This document shows positions 1 to 11,116 of a stretch of DNA of 64,000 bases, in pieces (position 1 is the stretch's first letter; each line of letters opens with the position of its first letter). The notes beneath the pieces are model-generated. The model worked only from the letters and a program-made list of their open reading frames with translations, was not told the origin of the DNA and made no database searches. The position numbers and the translations under genes are program-made. The DNA is taken from assembly GCA_030760725.1 (NCBI GenBank), contig JASWHV010000008.1:33514720-33578719 (forward strand), written 5' to 3'. Source of the DNA: Neostapfia colusana (taxonomy: Eukaryota; Streptophyta; Magnoliopsida; Poales; Poaceae).

Positions 1-11
1 GCTTCCAAAAG

Positions 12-803
12 ATGGTGGACAGAGCATTTGTGGTGGAAAGGAAGCTAAAGGCCCTGGAAAATGAGAATAAGAGGAAGGCCGGGTGGTCACATCAAGCCTC
101 AGGGAGCAACACCCGCCCACGTATGATGCAGCAACCTACGGGGCAGACGAGCCGTGCTGCGGTACCATATTCATCACCAAGAGGGTACAACCCAAACTAC
201 AGGCCTTCCTCAGCACCAGCACAGCCGCAACGTCAGTTTGTGCAGCAGCCTCGCCCCGCATATCCACCTCGACCCGCAGTGCAAGGACCCCCAAACCAAC
301 CCCAAGACAACAAAGGCCAGGCATCTAAGATTGGGGTGCAATGTTTTAGCTGTGGTGAAGTGGGGCACTACGCCCATAAATGCCCAAAGAAGAAGCCTGC
401 GCCGCCACAACAGCAGAATGTAATGAGAGGACGGGTGAACCACGTCACTATGGAGGAAGCACAAGAGGCACCCGACGTGGTAGTTGGTAAGTTTCCTGCC
501 AATTTACACCTTGCAACTCTGCTGTTTGATTCTGGTGCTACCCACTCGTTCATTGCTCAAGGGTTTGTTAAGAAGCATGACCTAGCAACCACACAAATGA
601 ACCATATGCTAGCTGTAAACTCTCCAGGTGGAGAAATAAGGACAAGACAAGTGTGTCCCAAAGTGAACCTAGACATTAATGGGGTAGTATTTACTGCTAA
701 CCTCATAGTGATAGATTCACAAGGGATAGATATTATTTTGGGTATGGATTGGTTGACAAACATAAAGGAATCATCCATTGTTCGACCAGAACGGTGGAAC
801 TAA
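12..803 (+). pseudogene. RLG-1 gag C-terminus and protease
   Basis: C-terminal part of a gag-protease polyprotein. A proline/glutamine-rich stretch is followed by a perfect CCHC zinc knuckle at 342-383 (C-X2-C-X4-H-X4-C, starting CFSCGEVGHY), which binds genomic RNA in the nucleocapsid. The aspartic protease follows, with catalytic DSG at 528-536 in LLFDSGATHSF and the flap-side motif ILGMDWL near 736-756. The frame then fails: the protein continues in another frame from about 757 (the entry at 749), so one base has been gained or lost there. No true start is visible because the ORF runs in from the left edge. Family assignment is firm; activity is excluded by the frameshift. Confidence 0.9.
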
Positions 804-3547
804 CTCACCCTAGTGGCACAAGAGTAAAGTTCATAACGATACACGAGCCTAGGAGGGACATTAAATTAAATCAAGTGGAGGTGAAAGTTGAGGAAATCAG
901 GACTATCAGGGAATATCCAGATGTTTTTCTGGAGGAGTTGCCAGGTATGCCTCTCGACCGTGAAGTGGAATTCGCAATTGAGCTAGTACCGGGAACAGCC
1001 CCGATATACAAGAGACCTTATCGGATGGACTCCAAGCAGCTAGAAGAGCTCAAGGATCATTTTAGATAATTGACGGAGAAGGGGTATATTCGCCCTAGTT
1101 CCTCACCATGGGGAGCTCCGGTGATATTTGTGCCCAAGAAAGACGGAACCCAAAGGTTATGCGTGGATTACCGTGCTGTGAATGAGGTAACCATCAAGAA
1201 CAAGTACCCATTGCCTCGCATTGAAGACTTGTTTGATCAGTTGAGGGGAGCTTGTGTGTTCTCAAAAATTGATCTCAGGTCGGGATACCACCAACTCAAG
1301 ATAAGGCAATCTGATATTCCCAAGACAGCTTTCGTATCTCGGTACGGACTGTATGAATACACTGTCATGCCTTTCGGGCTAACCAATGCCCCGGCATACT
1401 TCATGTATCTCATGAACAAGGTATTCATGGAATATCTGGACAAATTTGTGGTGGTTTTCATAGATGACATTCTCGTCTTCTCCAAAGATGAAGAGGAACA
1501 TGAGAAACATCTAAGGTTGGTGTTGCAAAGGCTGAGAGAACACCAACTATATGCCAAGTTGAGCAAGTGTGAGTTTTGGCTGAAGAGAGTTCCCTTTTTA
1601 GGACATATAATCTCGGAGGGAGGAATCTCCGTAGATCCCGCCAAAATCGAGGATATACAGAAGTGGAAGACCCCTGAAAATGTCGGGGAAGTTTGAAGCT
1701 TTTTGGGATTGGCTGGATACTATCAACGGTTTATTGAGGGATTCTCCAAGATCTCGAGACCTCTCACCAAACTGTTGGAGAAGGGAATCACATTCACCTG
1801 GACGCCACAGTGCGAGACGAGCTTTCAGGAGCTAAAGAAGAGATTGACAACAGCCCCAGTGTTGGTTATGCCAGATATGCAGAAGAATTTCACAGTGTAC
1901 TGCGATGCCTCTGGAAATGGGTTGGGATGTGTTCTCATGCAAGAAGGACATGTCGTGGCATATGCATCCCGACAGCTTCGGAAGCACGAGAAGAACTATC
2001 CTACACATGACCTAGAACTAGCCGCAGTGGTACACGCGTTGAAAATTTGGCGGCACTATTTGATGGGGAAGAGGACAGAGATATATACGGATCATAAGAG
2101 TTTGAAGTACATATTCACACAGCCAGACCTCAACCTCAGACAAAGGAGATGGCTAGAGTTAATCAATGACTTTGATGTGGGCATCAACTATCATCCTGGG
2201 AAAGCAAACGTCGTGGCCGATGCTTTGAGTCGGAAAGTGCAGGTCAACAAGTTTAGCTTGAAGGACATGCCTGCAGAATTGAAGGACGAGGTTATAAGGC
2301 TCAATCTATGTCTAGTAAATAGTATTGAAGCCATCACCATGGAAGTGGACTCCACACTCGAGCGAGACATACGCGAGGGCCAAAAGAATGATGAGAAGAT
2401 ACAGGAAATCAGGCAACTCATCAAGGAGAATAAAGCTCAAGGTTTCAGAGAGGATGAACAAGGTACGGTGTGGCACGGGAAAAGGATCTGTGTGCCAGAA
2501 GTAAAGGAGATCCGTGAATTAATTTTGAAGGAGGCTCACGATTCCGACTATTCCATTCATCCTGGGAGTACGAAGATGTACCAGGACCTCAAGAGCAGGT
2601 ATTGGTGGTATGGCATGAAGCGAGATATCGCGGAATATGTTGCCCTATGTGACACATGTCAGATGGTGAAAGCAGAACATCAACGACCCGCGGGATTATT
2701 GCAACCACTCAAAGTGCCTGAATGGAAATGGGAAGAAATCAGCATGGATTTTGTCGTGGGATTGCCTAGGACCCAATCCGGGTATGATTCAATATGGGTC
2801 ATCATTGATAGGCTAACCAAGGTAGCTCATTTCATCCCTGTGAAAGAAAGCTACAGCGGATCCAAATTGGCAGAATTGTACATGTCAAGTATCGTGTGTT
2901 ACCATGGAGTGCCAAAGAAGATAGTGTCGGACCGAGGGACACAGTTCACCTTGAGGTTTTGGCAGAAGTTGCATGAAACCATGGGAACCCATCTGAACTT
3001 CAGCTCTGCCTATCATCCCCAAACTGACGGGCAGACGGAGAGAACCAATCAGATCCTTGAAGATATGTTAAGGGCATGTGCACTCAAAAACAATAGGAGT
3101 TGGGACAAGAACTTACCGTATGCGGAGTTTTCCTATAACAACAGCTATCAAGCTAGTATGAAGATGTCACCGTTTGAAGCTTTGTATGGAAGGAAGTGCA
3201 GAACTCCCCTATTTTGGAACCAAACAGGAGAAAGTAAAGTGTTTGGTCCAGAAGTGCTACAAGAAGCCAAGGCGAAGGTGAGGGAGATTCGCAACAACTT
3301 GAGGATAGCACAGACACACCAAAAGAGCTATGTCGATGTACGAAGAAGAGAGCTCGTTTTCAACGTGGGAGACTATGTTTATCTCAAGGTGTCCCCTATC
3401 AGAGGACTTCGTCGGTTCAAGGTGAAAGGGAATTTGTCACCTCGATACATCGGACCCTTTCAAGTTTTGGAAAGGAAAGGCGAAGTGGCATATCAACTAG
3501 AGTTACCGGTTCATCTATCGGATGTGCACGATGTATTCCATGTGTGA
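749..3547 (+). pseudogene. RLG-1 pol: RT, RNase H, integrase
   Basis: Pol part of the polyprotein, in one frame throughout but with stops at 1067 (TAA), 1694 (TGA, where relatives have Arg in EVRSFLG) and 3545 (TGA). RT catalytic FIDD has its Asp pair at 1463-1468, after the conserved DLRSGYHQ and MPFGLTNAP blocks. RNase H shows YCDASGNGLGCVL near 1898, YTDHKSLKY near 2084 and DALSRK near 2218. Integrase has an HHCC zinc region (about 2535-2660, ending CDTC) and a DDE core: Asp 2747-2749, Asp 2930-2932 (SDRGTQF), Glu 3038-3040 (TDGQTERTNQ). A GPY/F-type module follows (RYIGPFQVLER, about 3450). All catalytic residues remain, so this is a young wreck. Confidence 0.93.
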
Positions 3548-3784
3548 CAACTCAAGAAATGTCTGAGGACGCCTGAAGAGGTGTTACCCATGAATGAAGT
3601 GGATGTAGCTGAGGATTTGTCTTATGCCGAGCAACCATACAAGATTTTGGAGACAATGGAACGCCTCACCAGAAATAAAAGAATCCGGATGTGCAAGGTG
3701 CAGTGGAAGCATCACTCAGAAGAGGAAGCCACCTGGGAACGGGAAGATGAGCTCGAGGCACAATTTCCGGAATTGTTTTCTTAG
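3548..3784 (+). pseudogene. RLG-1 chromodomain tail
   Basis: C-terminal end of the integrase, in frame with pol beyond the stop at 3545. Residues such as YKILETMERL, CKVQWKHHSEEEATWE and FPELF match a chromodomain: aromatic and acidic positions followed by W-(x)n-TWE and a C-terminal helix. In chromoviruses this domain directs integration toward particular chromatin, often heterochromatin (family knowledge). The ORF ends at TAG 3782-3784, about 45 bp before the LTR. Confidence 0.87.
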
Positions 3785-3810
3785 AAACACCAATCTCGAG
3801 GACGAGATTT

Positions 3811-3829
3811 CTTTTAAGGGGGGTAGAGC
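3811..3829 (+). other. RLG-1 polypurine tract
   Basis: CTTTTAAGGGGGGTAGAGC lies directly before the LTR start TGTAACACCC. It is the plus-strand DNA primer. RLG-2 and RLG-3 have nearly the same tract (AAGGGGGGAGGAA), preceded in each case by a GACGAGATT-like box. Confidence 0.85.
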
Positions 3830-4236
3830 TGTAACACCCCAAAATTTTGATTCAAAACACTAAATCATGTTAAGAGGGGAATTTAAAATTTTTTGGACGT
3901 GTTGCGTGTTTTGCAAAAATCCAAATTCAAACTGGAATTCAAATTAAACTCAAATAAGAAAAGAAATGGAAAAAGAAAAAGAGAAAACAGAAAAAAACCG
4001 GCCAGTGGGCCGAAACCCACCAGCCGGCCCAACTTACCCCGCGCCAGCCCGCAGCCGCGCGCCCGCGTTTTCTCACGCTGACAGGCAGGACCCACCCGGG
4101 CTTCGTCTTCCACCTCACGCCGCGCCGGACTCTCTCTCACCGAATCCAAACCGATCGGAACTGCTGCGGATCACAGCCGAATTTCGCTCGAGGAGGAAAC
4201 GGACATGATCTAAACCACCTCGCCGCTTTCCCCCAT

Positions 4237-4246
4237 CTATAAAAAC
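4237..4246 (+). promoter_or_regulatory. RLG-1 LTR TATA box
   Basis: CTATAAAAAC, followed by a CCCCGGCCCCG stretch, about 407 bp into the LTR. Position and sequence fit a plant RNA polymerase II core promoter; transcription would start near 4265-4275. Confidence 0.7.
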
Positions 4247-5640
4247 CCCGGCCCCGTTCTGTTTTTCCCACGCGATCGCAGATTTTTACTCCGGTGAGAA
4301 CCGAGACTTCTCCGGTGAATTCTGGCCGATCTAAGCTCGGAAACTCCGATCTAACTCGCTGGTCTTGATCCACCGCCTCCGGGGAACCTTGCAGGTGCAG
4401 AAAACTCGGTGACTTGCGGTGTAAACACAGCGCCGACGAGCTTCGCCGTGGTTTTGCCTCGGACCTCGCCGCCGATCACCTTCCAGGACCTCCGAGCTCA
4501 AGAAAACCCCCGAGGTGAGATCCCCGACCTCCCCTCTACTGATCTATGCCATAAGATCACAGTTCTAGGCAGAATTCTCGAGGATCCGAAAGTTTCCGGC
4601 GAGATCGCCGCTTCCCGCCGCCGTGCGCCGCCGGCAGCGCCGCCCGCGCTCGATCAGAGCGACGTGGCTGCTTGTGCGCCGTTTATTTTAAATCGCACGG
4701 TAGGGTTTAAATCCCCGCGTACCGGTTCGATGTTATAATCTCAGCCGTCGGTTTAAAATCGGACGGTCCACGTCAGCCCCGCGTTATAAAGACTGGAATT
4801 CTTACGTGCTACCCCCTGGGGTTCTCGGGAAATAAGAGCTAGCCCCGAAAACTTCAGATCTAGCCCCTGGAACTCCAGAAAATCATGTAAATTCATTTAA
4901 AAATCAGTTTTAGCCCCTGGACTTAATAAAAATTAGGAAAAACACCTCTGATAAGTGTAGCTAGACCCCTGGAAATTCTGAAAATAATATTATAGACCCT
5001 GTAATGGGATGAGTTCATCATTTTAGCCCTGTTTAGTACTTAATTTAAAAAATTGAATATGTAACTAGTGTTTAAAAATTAAAAAGTGGGACAAACATAT
5101 TGTCAAAATTAAGTTAAAGATTTTCTCAGTGTTTAGGAAATTTTGGAGGGAGATAAAAACATATTTTGGACTGAATTGAATCTGTTTAATTTATTATTCA
5201 CAATTAGGGACACAATTTTAAGTAATAAATAGTTTTAGAAAATAGGGAAAATAATTATGAGATGGTTTCCATCAGAGGCAAAGGTCAAAATATGTTATTA
5301 AATTATTTAGGACCAGAACCTATTCTGTTAGATGATGAGTATTACTAATTTCATAATAAAGTACACAATTATGCATAGGAATATAAATCTGAAAATATAG
5401 CAACTAGTAAATGATAAATGGAGTTTTTAAAATCCAAAGAGTTCAGTTTAGGGTTGGTAGAAGTTATGAAGGCACATATGGGAAAGAAAAATACTTTTCA
5501 TACACACTTGGTAGTAAAAAGGTGTAGTAGTTGAATATAAGAAATTTATTGGAAACTCATATATCTAGTATGTAAGTATAAATGTGGACACAAAAGTAGG
5601 AATCATATACACATGGTTAAAAGTGCATGCAAGCCACATC

Positions 5641-5914
5641 CTGGGTAGAAACAGGCGATATTTTAGTAGGTAAATTAACGCCTCAGATAGCGAGCGAATC
5701 CTCATATATCGCGGAAGCTGGATTATTACGGGCCATTTTTGGTCTTGAGGTATCCACTTCAAAAGAAACTTCTCTCAATCTACCTATAGGTGGAAGAGGG
5801 CGCGTTATCGATGTGAAATGGATCCAGAGGGACCCCCTCGACATAATGGTTCGTGTATATATTTTACAGAAACGTGAAATCAAAGTTGGGGATAAAGTAG
5901 CAGGAAGACACGGT
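5641..5914 (+). pseudogene. rpoB: Plastid rpoB fragment inside the LTR (NUPT)
   Basis: About 274 bp encode an uninterrupted internal part of the plastid RNA polymerase beta subunit, recognised from GDILVGKLTPQIASESSY, LPIGGRGRVIDVKW and REIKVGDKVAGRHG. Homology begins near GGGTAGAAACAGG and stops abruptly after GGAAGACACGG; flanks are ordinary LTR sequence. The frame has no stop, so the transfer is recent or the piece has been copied recently. It has no start and is far too short for a polymerase subunit. It is either a direct plastid-to-nucleus insertion into this LTR or a segment captured earlier and mobilised with the element. Confidence 0.93.
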
Positions 5915-7134
5915 GAATGACTTTCATAAATATGAATGTGTGGTTTGTATGAAGTGGAAGTGTGAACTATGTCTTATGGATTGTTGTTTTTCTTTTGCTA
6001 TGTGTGATGGTATGATGTAGAACCTGCTCAAGAGCAAGTTATTCCTTTCCAAGACCAGGACTACCCATTTCAAGAGCAGCAAGAAGGAGGCAAGTGTCCT
6101 TGACGACTTTGATCCTATGCTAGGATGTGTAGCTAGAATTATTTGCATTGTCAATTGAAAATATGAAACCCATGTTAGGATGTTTCCCTAGAATTGCATT
6201 ACCTTGTTTCCTTGTAGCTTGGGTTGGGATTTATTTATTATGTCATTTATTTACATGCATACGCTTAGCCATGCTTAGAATGGGATATTTGGGATATGAG
6301 ATCATCAGTTTATATTACCATACTCTTGAATGGGATATTGTGAGTTATGTAGAGGTAGGGATCGAGGCAAGTTGGATGTTTTGGTTGTGTGCTGGGTGCA
6401 CGAGACTCGGGTTTGTGTTGAGTACTTGCCTGGATCCTAAGGACCGGTTCATGGAGCATGTAACCTGGCTTTATAGTGCCAACCACATGCTGAGATGGGG
6501 CAGCTTGGCCAATTAATTAGGTGTATCCCCGGCGTAGTATGGGTGTGTTGGATGGTGCGGGGAATAGGTGTCAGCTGGACTACCATATGATCCGCAAGGC
6601 TCAAGAGGGGGCCACTGCAGCGGGGTTGGAGCCTCTTGTATGCTGTTAGGGGGTGAAACCTCAGTGGGCCCACGCTTGTCGGGAATCCCTTTGTAAAGGC
6701 TTCGTAGTGATCTCCTGGCTACACACCTGGGAAGTGTGAATGTGGTTCGTAGCCACTGGCATAATGGAGGTTATTTTAGTCCACCCGGCAACGGGGGATG
6801 AAATTACTACATGTGGGTACAGTGGTACAAACTCTGCAGAGTCAAAACTGTCATGACAGCCGTGCTCACGGTCAAGAGCGGCTTGGACTTATTCATGATT
6901 AGAGGATTGATGGTTTTTGGAAGTTGTGAATGTTAAGCGGGGAGCTTAACATCGGAAATGATGTTATGGTTATTTGATTATGATGAGGGTATGGGAGCTT
7001 GGGACCATTTCATCTATGTAGTAATGTAGGTGCTTAAAAAGCTAAGGTGATAGGAATTAATTGCGTAGTGCTTTAACCATGAGTTCAACCTCTCCTTGTT
7101 CTAGCCATGCATGATATAATTTTCCCACACTTGC

Positions 7135-7153
7135 TGAGTACCCTTGGTACTCA
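7135..7153 (+). other. Conserved LTR hairpin (RLG-1)
   Basis: TGAGTACCCTTGGTACTCA: an 8-bp perfect stem (TGAGTACC/GGTACTCA) with a three-base loop, flanked by TTGC on both sides. It ends 35 nt before the predicted acceptor at 7188. Equivalent hairpins with other stem sequences occur at the same place in the other gypsy LTRs. Confidence 0.6.
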
Positions 7154-7955
7154 ACCTTGCATATTTGTTGGTTTATATTGCTGCTCAGGTCAAGACAATG
7201 AGGTGGTGTATAATGACCAAGACTTTGGACCCGAGGAAGGTTTCTAGGTTCATGGAGACCCCCGGGCAACGCCTGTGACGGAGCCCTCAAGAATAATATT
7301 CCGCTGCTAGTTTATTTGTTTGTGATGAACGTATTATTGTCCATTGAGACATTTGCAATGTAAGACTTATTTATATTCGACACCTGGCTTGTAATAAATG
7401 ATGGTTCACTATTTGTCATCACATGTATGAGAAAATGATCCTGGCATACATGTGATATTCACTTGGTTGTTTCTTCGGAAAAACCGGGTGTGACAGTTCA
7501 ACTGTGAAAAAACTAGTATAGATTGTATATAATCAAGTCACGAAGACGTCACAACAAGAATCATGAAAATCCGTTGAGAGAAACTCAAGTTACGACCGAA
7601 AGATCGAACAAAGGTCAATCTGCCGTACGCGAGAAAAACAGTTCTGGAATACTGCAAAGAAACTCGTGTAGATAAAAAACAAAAAATTCAGTGACCGTGA
7701 AATTTTCTCAGATGATAGATAATCAAGTTGTGAAGATAACCCAAAAAGAATCACATCAATTGGATCTGTAAAACTCATGTTATGATAAAACCACCGAAGC
7801 AAGGTAGTGCTGAACAGAAACTCGATGAGAAAAACTTGTCTGAAACATGTCGGACGAACAAGGCACAAAAGTTCCTTTAGAATACGAATTTTATTTATCA
7901 AAACACAAGAGGAACAGCCTCAAAGTCGTGCTCCACGAGCTCTGGCCTCCCTTGC

Positions 7956-7963
7956 TTATATAA
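7956..7963 (-). promoter_or_regulatory. TATA-like box of the 7503-9098 block
   Basis: TTATATAA (self-complementary). On the minus strand it reads GGTTATATAAGC and is followed by GC-richer sequence, in the right place downstream of the tandem repeats. Confidence 0.45.
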
Positions 7964-8744
7964 CCATCTCTATGGCCAATCCAATTCAAAATAGGACTCC
8001 TACTCCTACTTGGATTCAAACTGTAACTTTCTAATTCTGCTCAAGACCCTTCTATACGCAGATAGAAGCAATCTTAAGACTTCCAAACACCTTAGGAACG
8101 TCCCAAACATTCCTAAAACAATTCTACTTCATGCCTAACACGAAATCCTGTTACAACCAACTCGAAACTTTCCATAAACAAACCATAACCGCCTCAGCCG
8201 CAGCCTGAGCGCAAAATCCAGCCGGTTGAACCTTTTCAACCATATCTCCACTTCCATATCTCTTCACCACGCCTTGGAACCATGTTGCCACGTCTGCACT
8301 CCTTGCACACGTGCAAACACCTTCCAACGACGTCCAAGATACCTTCATATGCATTGTTCTTGATTCAAACATACTGCACAACCTCCCGATCAACTGAACC
8401 ATAATTCCTCCCGAACTTGGTTGTTGAACCTCATCTTCTCCCTAAGAATAGTTCAATGGATCCCGTCACCAGCCATGTCTTAAACTCAAGCAACACCTGC
8501 ACATGAATAAATAACAAATACTTCCGAGCACAAGTTCTCGACTTGACTCTCGTTAGTTCCGAAACTACAACATCTTACGTGAGCACCTCACATAAGCATG
8601 TTGTAAACCATAGCAAAATGATATCAGCCATAACCACCAAAACACACCAAAAACTTAGTAAAATAATACTAAGCAAACTTTCCATACGAGTAAAGCAAGT
8701 TCGAAACATTGCAAGTTAAAAGCAGAACCATTGCAATCAAGCTC

Positions 8745-9032
8745 CGAACTATACCAAAGCTAACCGGACGTTGAACCGGAGCTTACCAAAGCTAGTCGGA
8801 CCCAGCGCCGGAGCTTACTAAAGCTTAGTCGGACCTAGCACGGAACTTACCAAAGCTAGTTGGACCTAGCACCGGAGCTAGCAAAAACAAGTCGGACCTA
8901 GCCAAAATAAGTCAGACCTGGACAAAGCAAGTCGGACCTTACGTCGGACCTTGCCGGAGCTACCCAAAACAAGTCGGACTTATCATCGGACCTTGCAGGA
9001 GCTCGGACCTAGAGTCGGACCTTGTTAAAAAG
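8745..9032 (-). repeat. Tandem 30-32 bp repeats with AGTCGGACC
   Basis: About nine degenerate copies of a roughly 32-bp unit containing AGTCGGACCTAGC and CCGGAGCTTACCAAAGCT. The units become shorter and mixed toward 9030. The array lies upstream of the minus-strand TATA-like box, as a promoter repeat would. Confidence 0.7.
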
Positions 9033-9098
9033 GTGTTTTGGTAGTATTCAAAACTTTTATCGTCAAAGCCAATGTATTCAGCACACATAGGTCTCACA

Positions 9099-9262
9099 GT
9101 CTCTTGTCGGATTCCTTGCTGCACCAACAACTCAAGAGACTCAGCCATTCTTCCCAATACCTCCGCCAGTCCGGTTGATGATGGCGGTGATCGTCGCTGC
9201 GACGAATCATTTCCATCCCGACTGGAACCACCAACCTCATACCCAGAATTAGTATGATCCAT
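9099..9262 (-). pseudogene. Gypsy gag N-terminal fragment
   Basis: ATG at 9262 begins MDHTNSGYEVGG and reaches MAESLELLVQQGIRQET, closely matching the RLG-2 gag start (MDRAHSRSEVG ... MAESLDLLVRQSIRQET). Homology stops at 9099, where a different repeat begins; the ORF reading on to 8960 is foreign to gag. The start is preceded by CTCTTGCAG, a splice-acceptor-like sequence also found in RLG-2. About 54 codons of a gag usually several hundred residues long. Confidence 0.85.
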
Positions 9263-11097
9263 ACTGCAAGAGTGAGCAATTTACGGTTAATATCCAAGAG
9301 TGTACTCAGCTTTAACTCGAAATTATTAACCGCAAAAGCATCACATCAACTGTGCAGCATATATAAAGGAAACAAGGTTTTTGACAATTCTGAAATATGA
9401 CCAATGATTGTTCAAGTTTGTCAAACACTTAAATCAACAGCAAGGAATGATGAAAGATAACTAATTACTATGTCATGGAACTTAGAGAAGTATAAAAACC
9501 TTCATGTCCACAACAAGTCTCAAGTTACATGGGAAATGAACAATGCTCTGTTCAGATTGACCATTTGACATAATTCCCAGAATTCGATTATGAAAATGGC
9601 AGTTTTTTGTCTCAAGGTGAATATCAAAGTTATCTGTAACTTCAATATATTTCCAACGAGTATTTATTTGCCTTCATATCAATTCTAGATCAGGAGTTGT
9701 GATATTTCAAAGTTGACAGAAATCTGGAACAATTTTAACAGCACCTCCTTTGAAGTGTCTGTTTTGTCCACAAGATTTCATACAATTAAACTCCAAATCT
9801 GGAGAACCTTTGAACTACAAAGTAATAGCACATATCAAAAACTTTCCAACGGTGTCTTACATGATCCTTAGAGATTTTTCTACAAGAAGTTATGGTCACA
9901 ATACAGAAAATTTCAGAGAGCATTTTTGGTCTGCCCTGTTTTTGGACAGTTCACACTCATCTGAGATTCTCATCCATTTGGAGGGAGATTCTGTTTTGGA
10001 GTTCTACATAAAAATTATAGAAGACTTCAAAACCTTTCCAGAAATGTATCCCACACCTCTATTGGTTCAATCAAACATAAATTAGGCCCTGTTCAAATTC
10101 AGCCAAAATTCTGCCGAAAACAGGGGAGTTTGTTTCTAAATGTTCGAGATGAAAACTATACTCCCAATTGACTCCTAGTTCAATATAGGAGTTCATTAAC
10201 CCCTAATAGAATCCTAGACTCCAAACTTACTCTTCTCTTCGAAAATTTCATTTTTCATGTAGTTAAGAACATATTACGGTACTACGTTTCCTCACCAAAT
10301 CAAAATCCTAACCGGCGTTACACCGGCATATACGTCTCAAGTGGTGGCACTAAAGCGATCACTCACACACGTGTTCTAAACGGAATGTTCTACTCGTGGT
10401 TAAGGTACCTGCAGAAAAACAATCAATAGTGATGCACACAACGGTTTTCCATTTCAGGCAGGTCCATATCATAGTAAGAACATATGCCCCGTATCATTGC
10501 CATACGGGCCGTCCTTGAGTCAAGCCACGTCTCAAGGTACATGGTCGCGTTTTCACACCACATGACGGGGAACCCGAGTAGAGCGCGAACGGGTCGTCAC
10601 GGTTGGGAATGATATCAACCCAACGGATACCACCTACTGCCCTGCAGGGCACGCCGATGGCAAGCGCTGCGTATGTCCTCCTAGGCTATTTCTAGAAGAA
10701 CACACTATCGTGTTACCGACACACGATGGGGTTTCCACTTTCTTGCCTAATGCAAGCCATGGACCAGCGTTTCATATGAACTCAGGAACATGAAGAGTTC
10801 AAGAGTTTCATATTGACGTCTCACACCAAGCTGTGAGACCTATACCCTGAACCACTTTCCTCGTCAGGGGGAGCTGACCGAAATTGATCCACTTTCGGTG
10901 GCGTTCCTTACCATTCTTACCTCCACGTAGGTGCGTCGTTACAGAATTGAAATATTGAATATTAACACACTGTTAGCTTGACACCTTTAGTAACTATGCT
11001 ACTTCTAATCCTTATGTGGGCATAATATACGTTCCTCACTCGTATACTTCTAAGTTTTTCGAAAATAAGCTCTTTTTATGCGTGCTATTCCCAATGC
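9263..11097 (-). other. Gypsy 5' leader
   Basis: Untranslated region between primer site and gag, matching 27492-29270 of RLG-2 in reverse. ORFs within it (for example 9750-10085 on the plus strand) are by-products. No protein domain is visible. Confidence 0.75.
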
Positions 11098-11110
11098 GGC
11101 TCTGATACCA
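11098..11110 (-). other. Primer-binding site, initiator Met tRNA
   Basis: Minus strand reads TGGTATCAGAGCC, complementary to the 3' end of initiator-Met tRNA. The LTR edge lies about six bases away. Confidence 0.85.
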
Positions 11111-11116
11111 ATACTA

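Larger units (their letters stand above)
4409..7247 (+). other. Predicted spliced LTR mini-ORF (RLG-1)
   Basis: Three predicted exons in the LTR. Exon A runs to 4514 (donor CGAG|GTGAGA). Exon B is 6021-6089, after acceptor GATGTAG and before the GC donor GGAG|GCAAGT. Exon C is 7189-7247, after acceptor CTGCTCAG and ending in TAG 7245-7247. Exon B is 2 nt + 22 codons + 1 nt and exon C completes the split codon, so the frame is open across both junctions. The peptide is Gln/Glu/Asp-rich (FQDQDYPFQEQQ, then NDQDFGPEEGF). No in-frame ATG is seen in exon A, so start and translation are unproven. The plastid insert lies inside the first intron. See findings for the same design in other LTRs. Confidence 0.5.
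1..7495 (+). mobile_element. RLG-1: Ty3/gypsy chromovirus, 3' part only
   Basis: The 3' half of a long-LTR Ty3/gypsy element; the 5' LTR and most of gag lie left of the window. Domain order is gag zinc knuckle, protease, reverse transcriptase, RNase H, integrase, chromodomain, polypurine tract, 3' LTR. Integrase after RT defines Ty3/gypsy, and the chromodomain tail defines a chromovirus; the 3.7-kb LTR fits the Tekay/Del clade (inference). Only four lesions break the coding region: a frameshift near 757 and stops at 1067, 1694 and 3545. The LTR ends at 7495 and is followed by GTTCA (7496-7500), the expected target duplication, whose partner would lie outside the window. Confidence 0.93.
3830..7495 (+). 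repeat. RLG-1 3' LTR (3666 bp)
   Basis: Starts TGTAACACCC and ends GGGTGTGACA, an imperfect terminal inverted repeat with TG...CA ends. GC-rich promoter region to about 4700, then AT-rich sequence (4780-5620), the plastid insert, and the 3' part with conserved LTR blocks (AAGGACCG near 6440, hairpin at 7135). Contains a TATA box and the predicted spliced mini-ORF listed separately. No other gene is visible between 3830 and 7495. Confidence 0.93.
7503..9098 (-). repeat. Unidentified LTR-like block
   Basis: Bounded by TGTGAA (7503) and CTCACA (9098), i.e. TG...CA ends with a short inverted repeat. Read on the minus strand it has an LTR layout: tandem repeats, a TATA-like box, then a transcribed-looking AT-rich part. 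Its right edge cuts a minus-strand gypsy gag at GAGAC, so it or its parent element inserted there. The left side meets RLG-1 seven bases after that element's LTR, and flanking pentamers (TCAAC, GTCTC) do not match, so the left end has probably been rearranged or the RLG-1 insertion interrupts it. No coding domain is visible; superfamily unknown. Confidence 0.5.

Noticed and set aside
5641..5914. A functional RNA polymerase subunit gene or a piece of chloroplast contig
   Set aside because: Only about 90 codons, both edges abrupt, and flanked by LTR sequence on both sides.
9750..10085. 111-codon ORF with lipid- or membrane-like residues
   Set aside because: It lies antisense in a gypsy leader; the related leader at 27492-29270 does not keep the frame.
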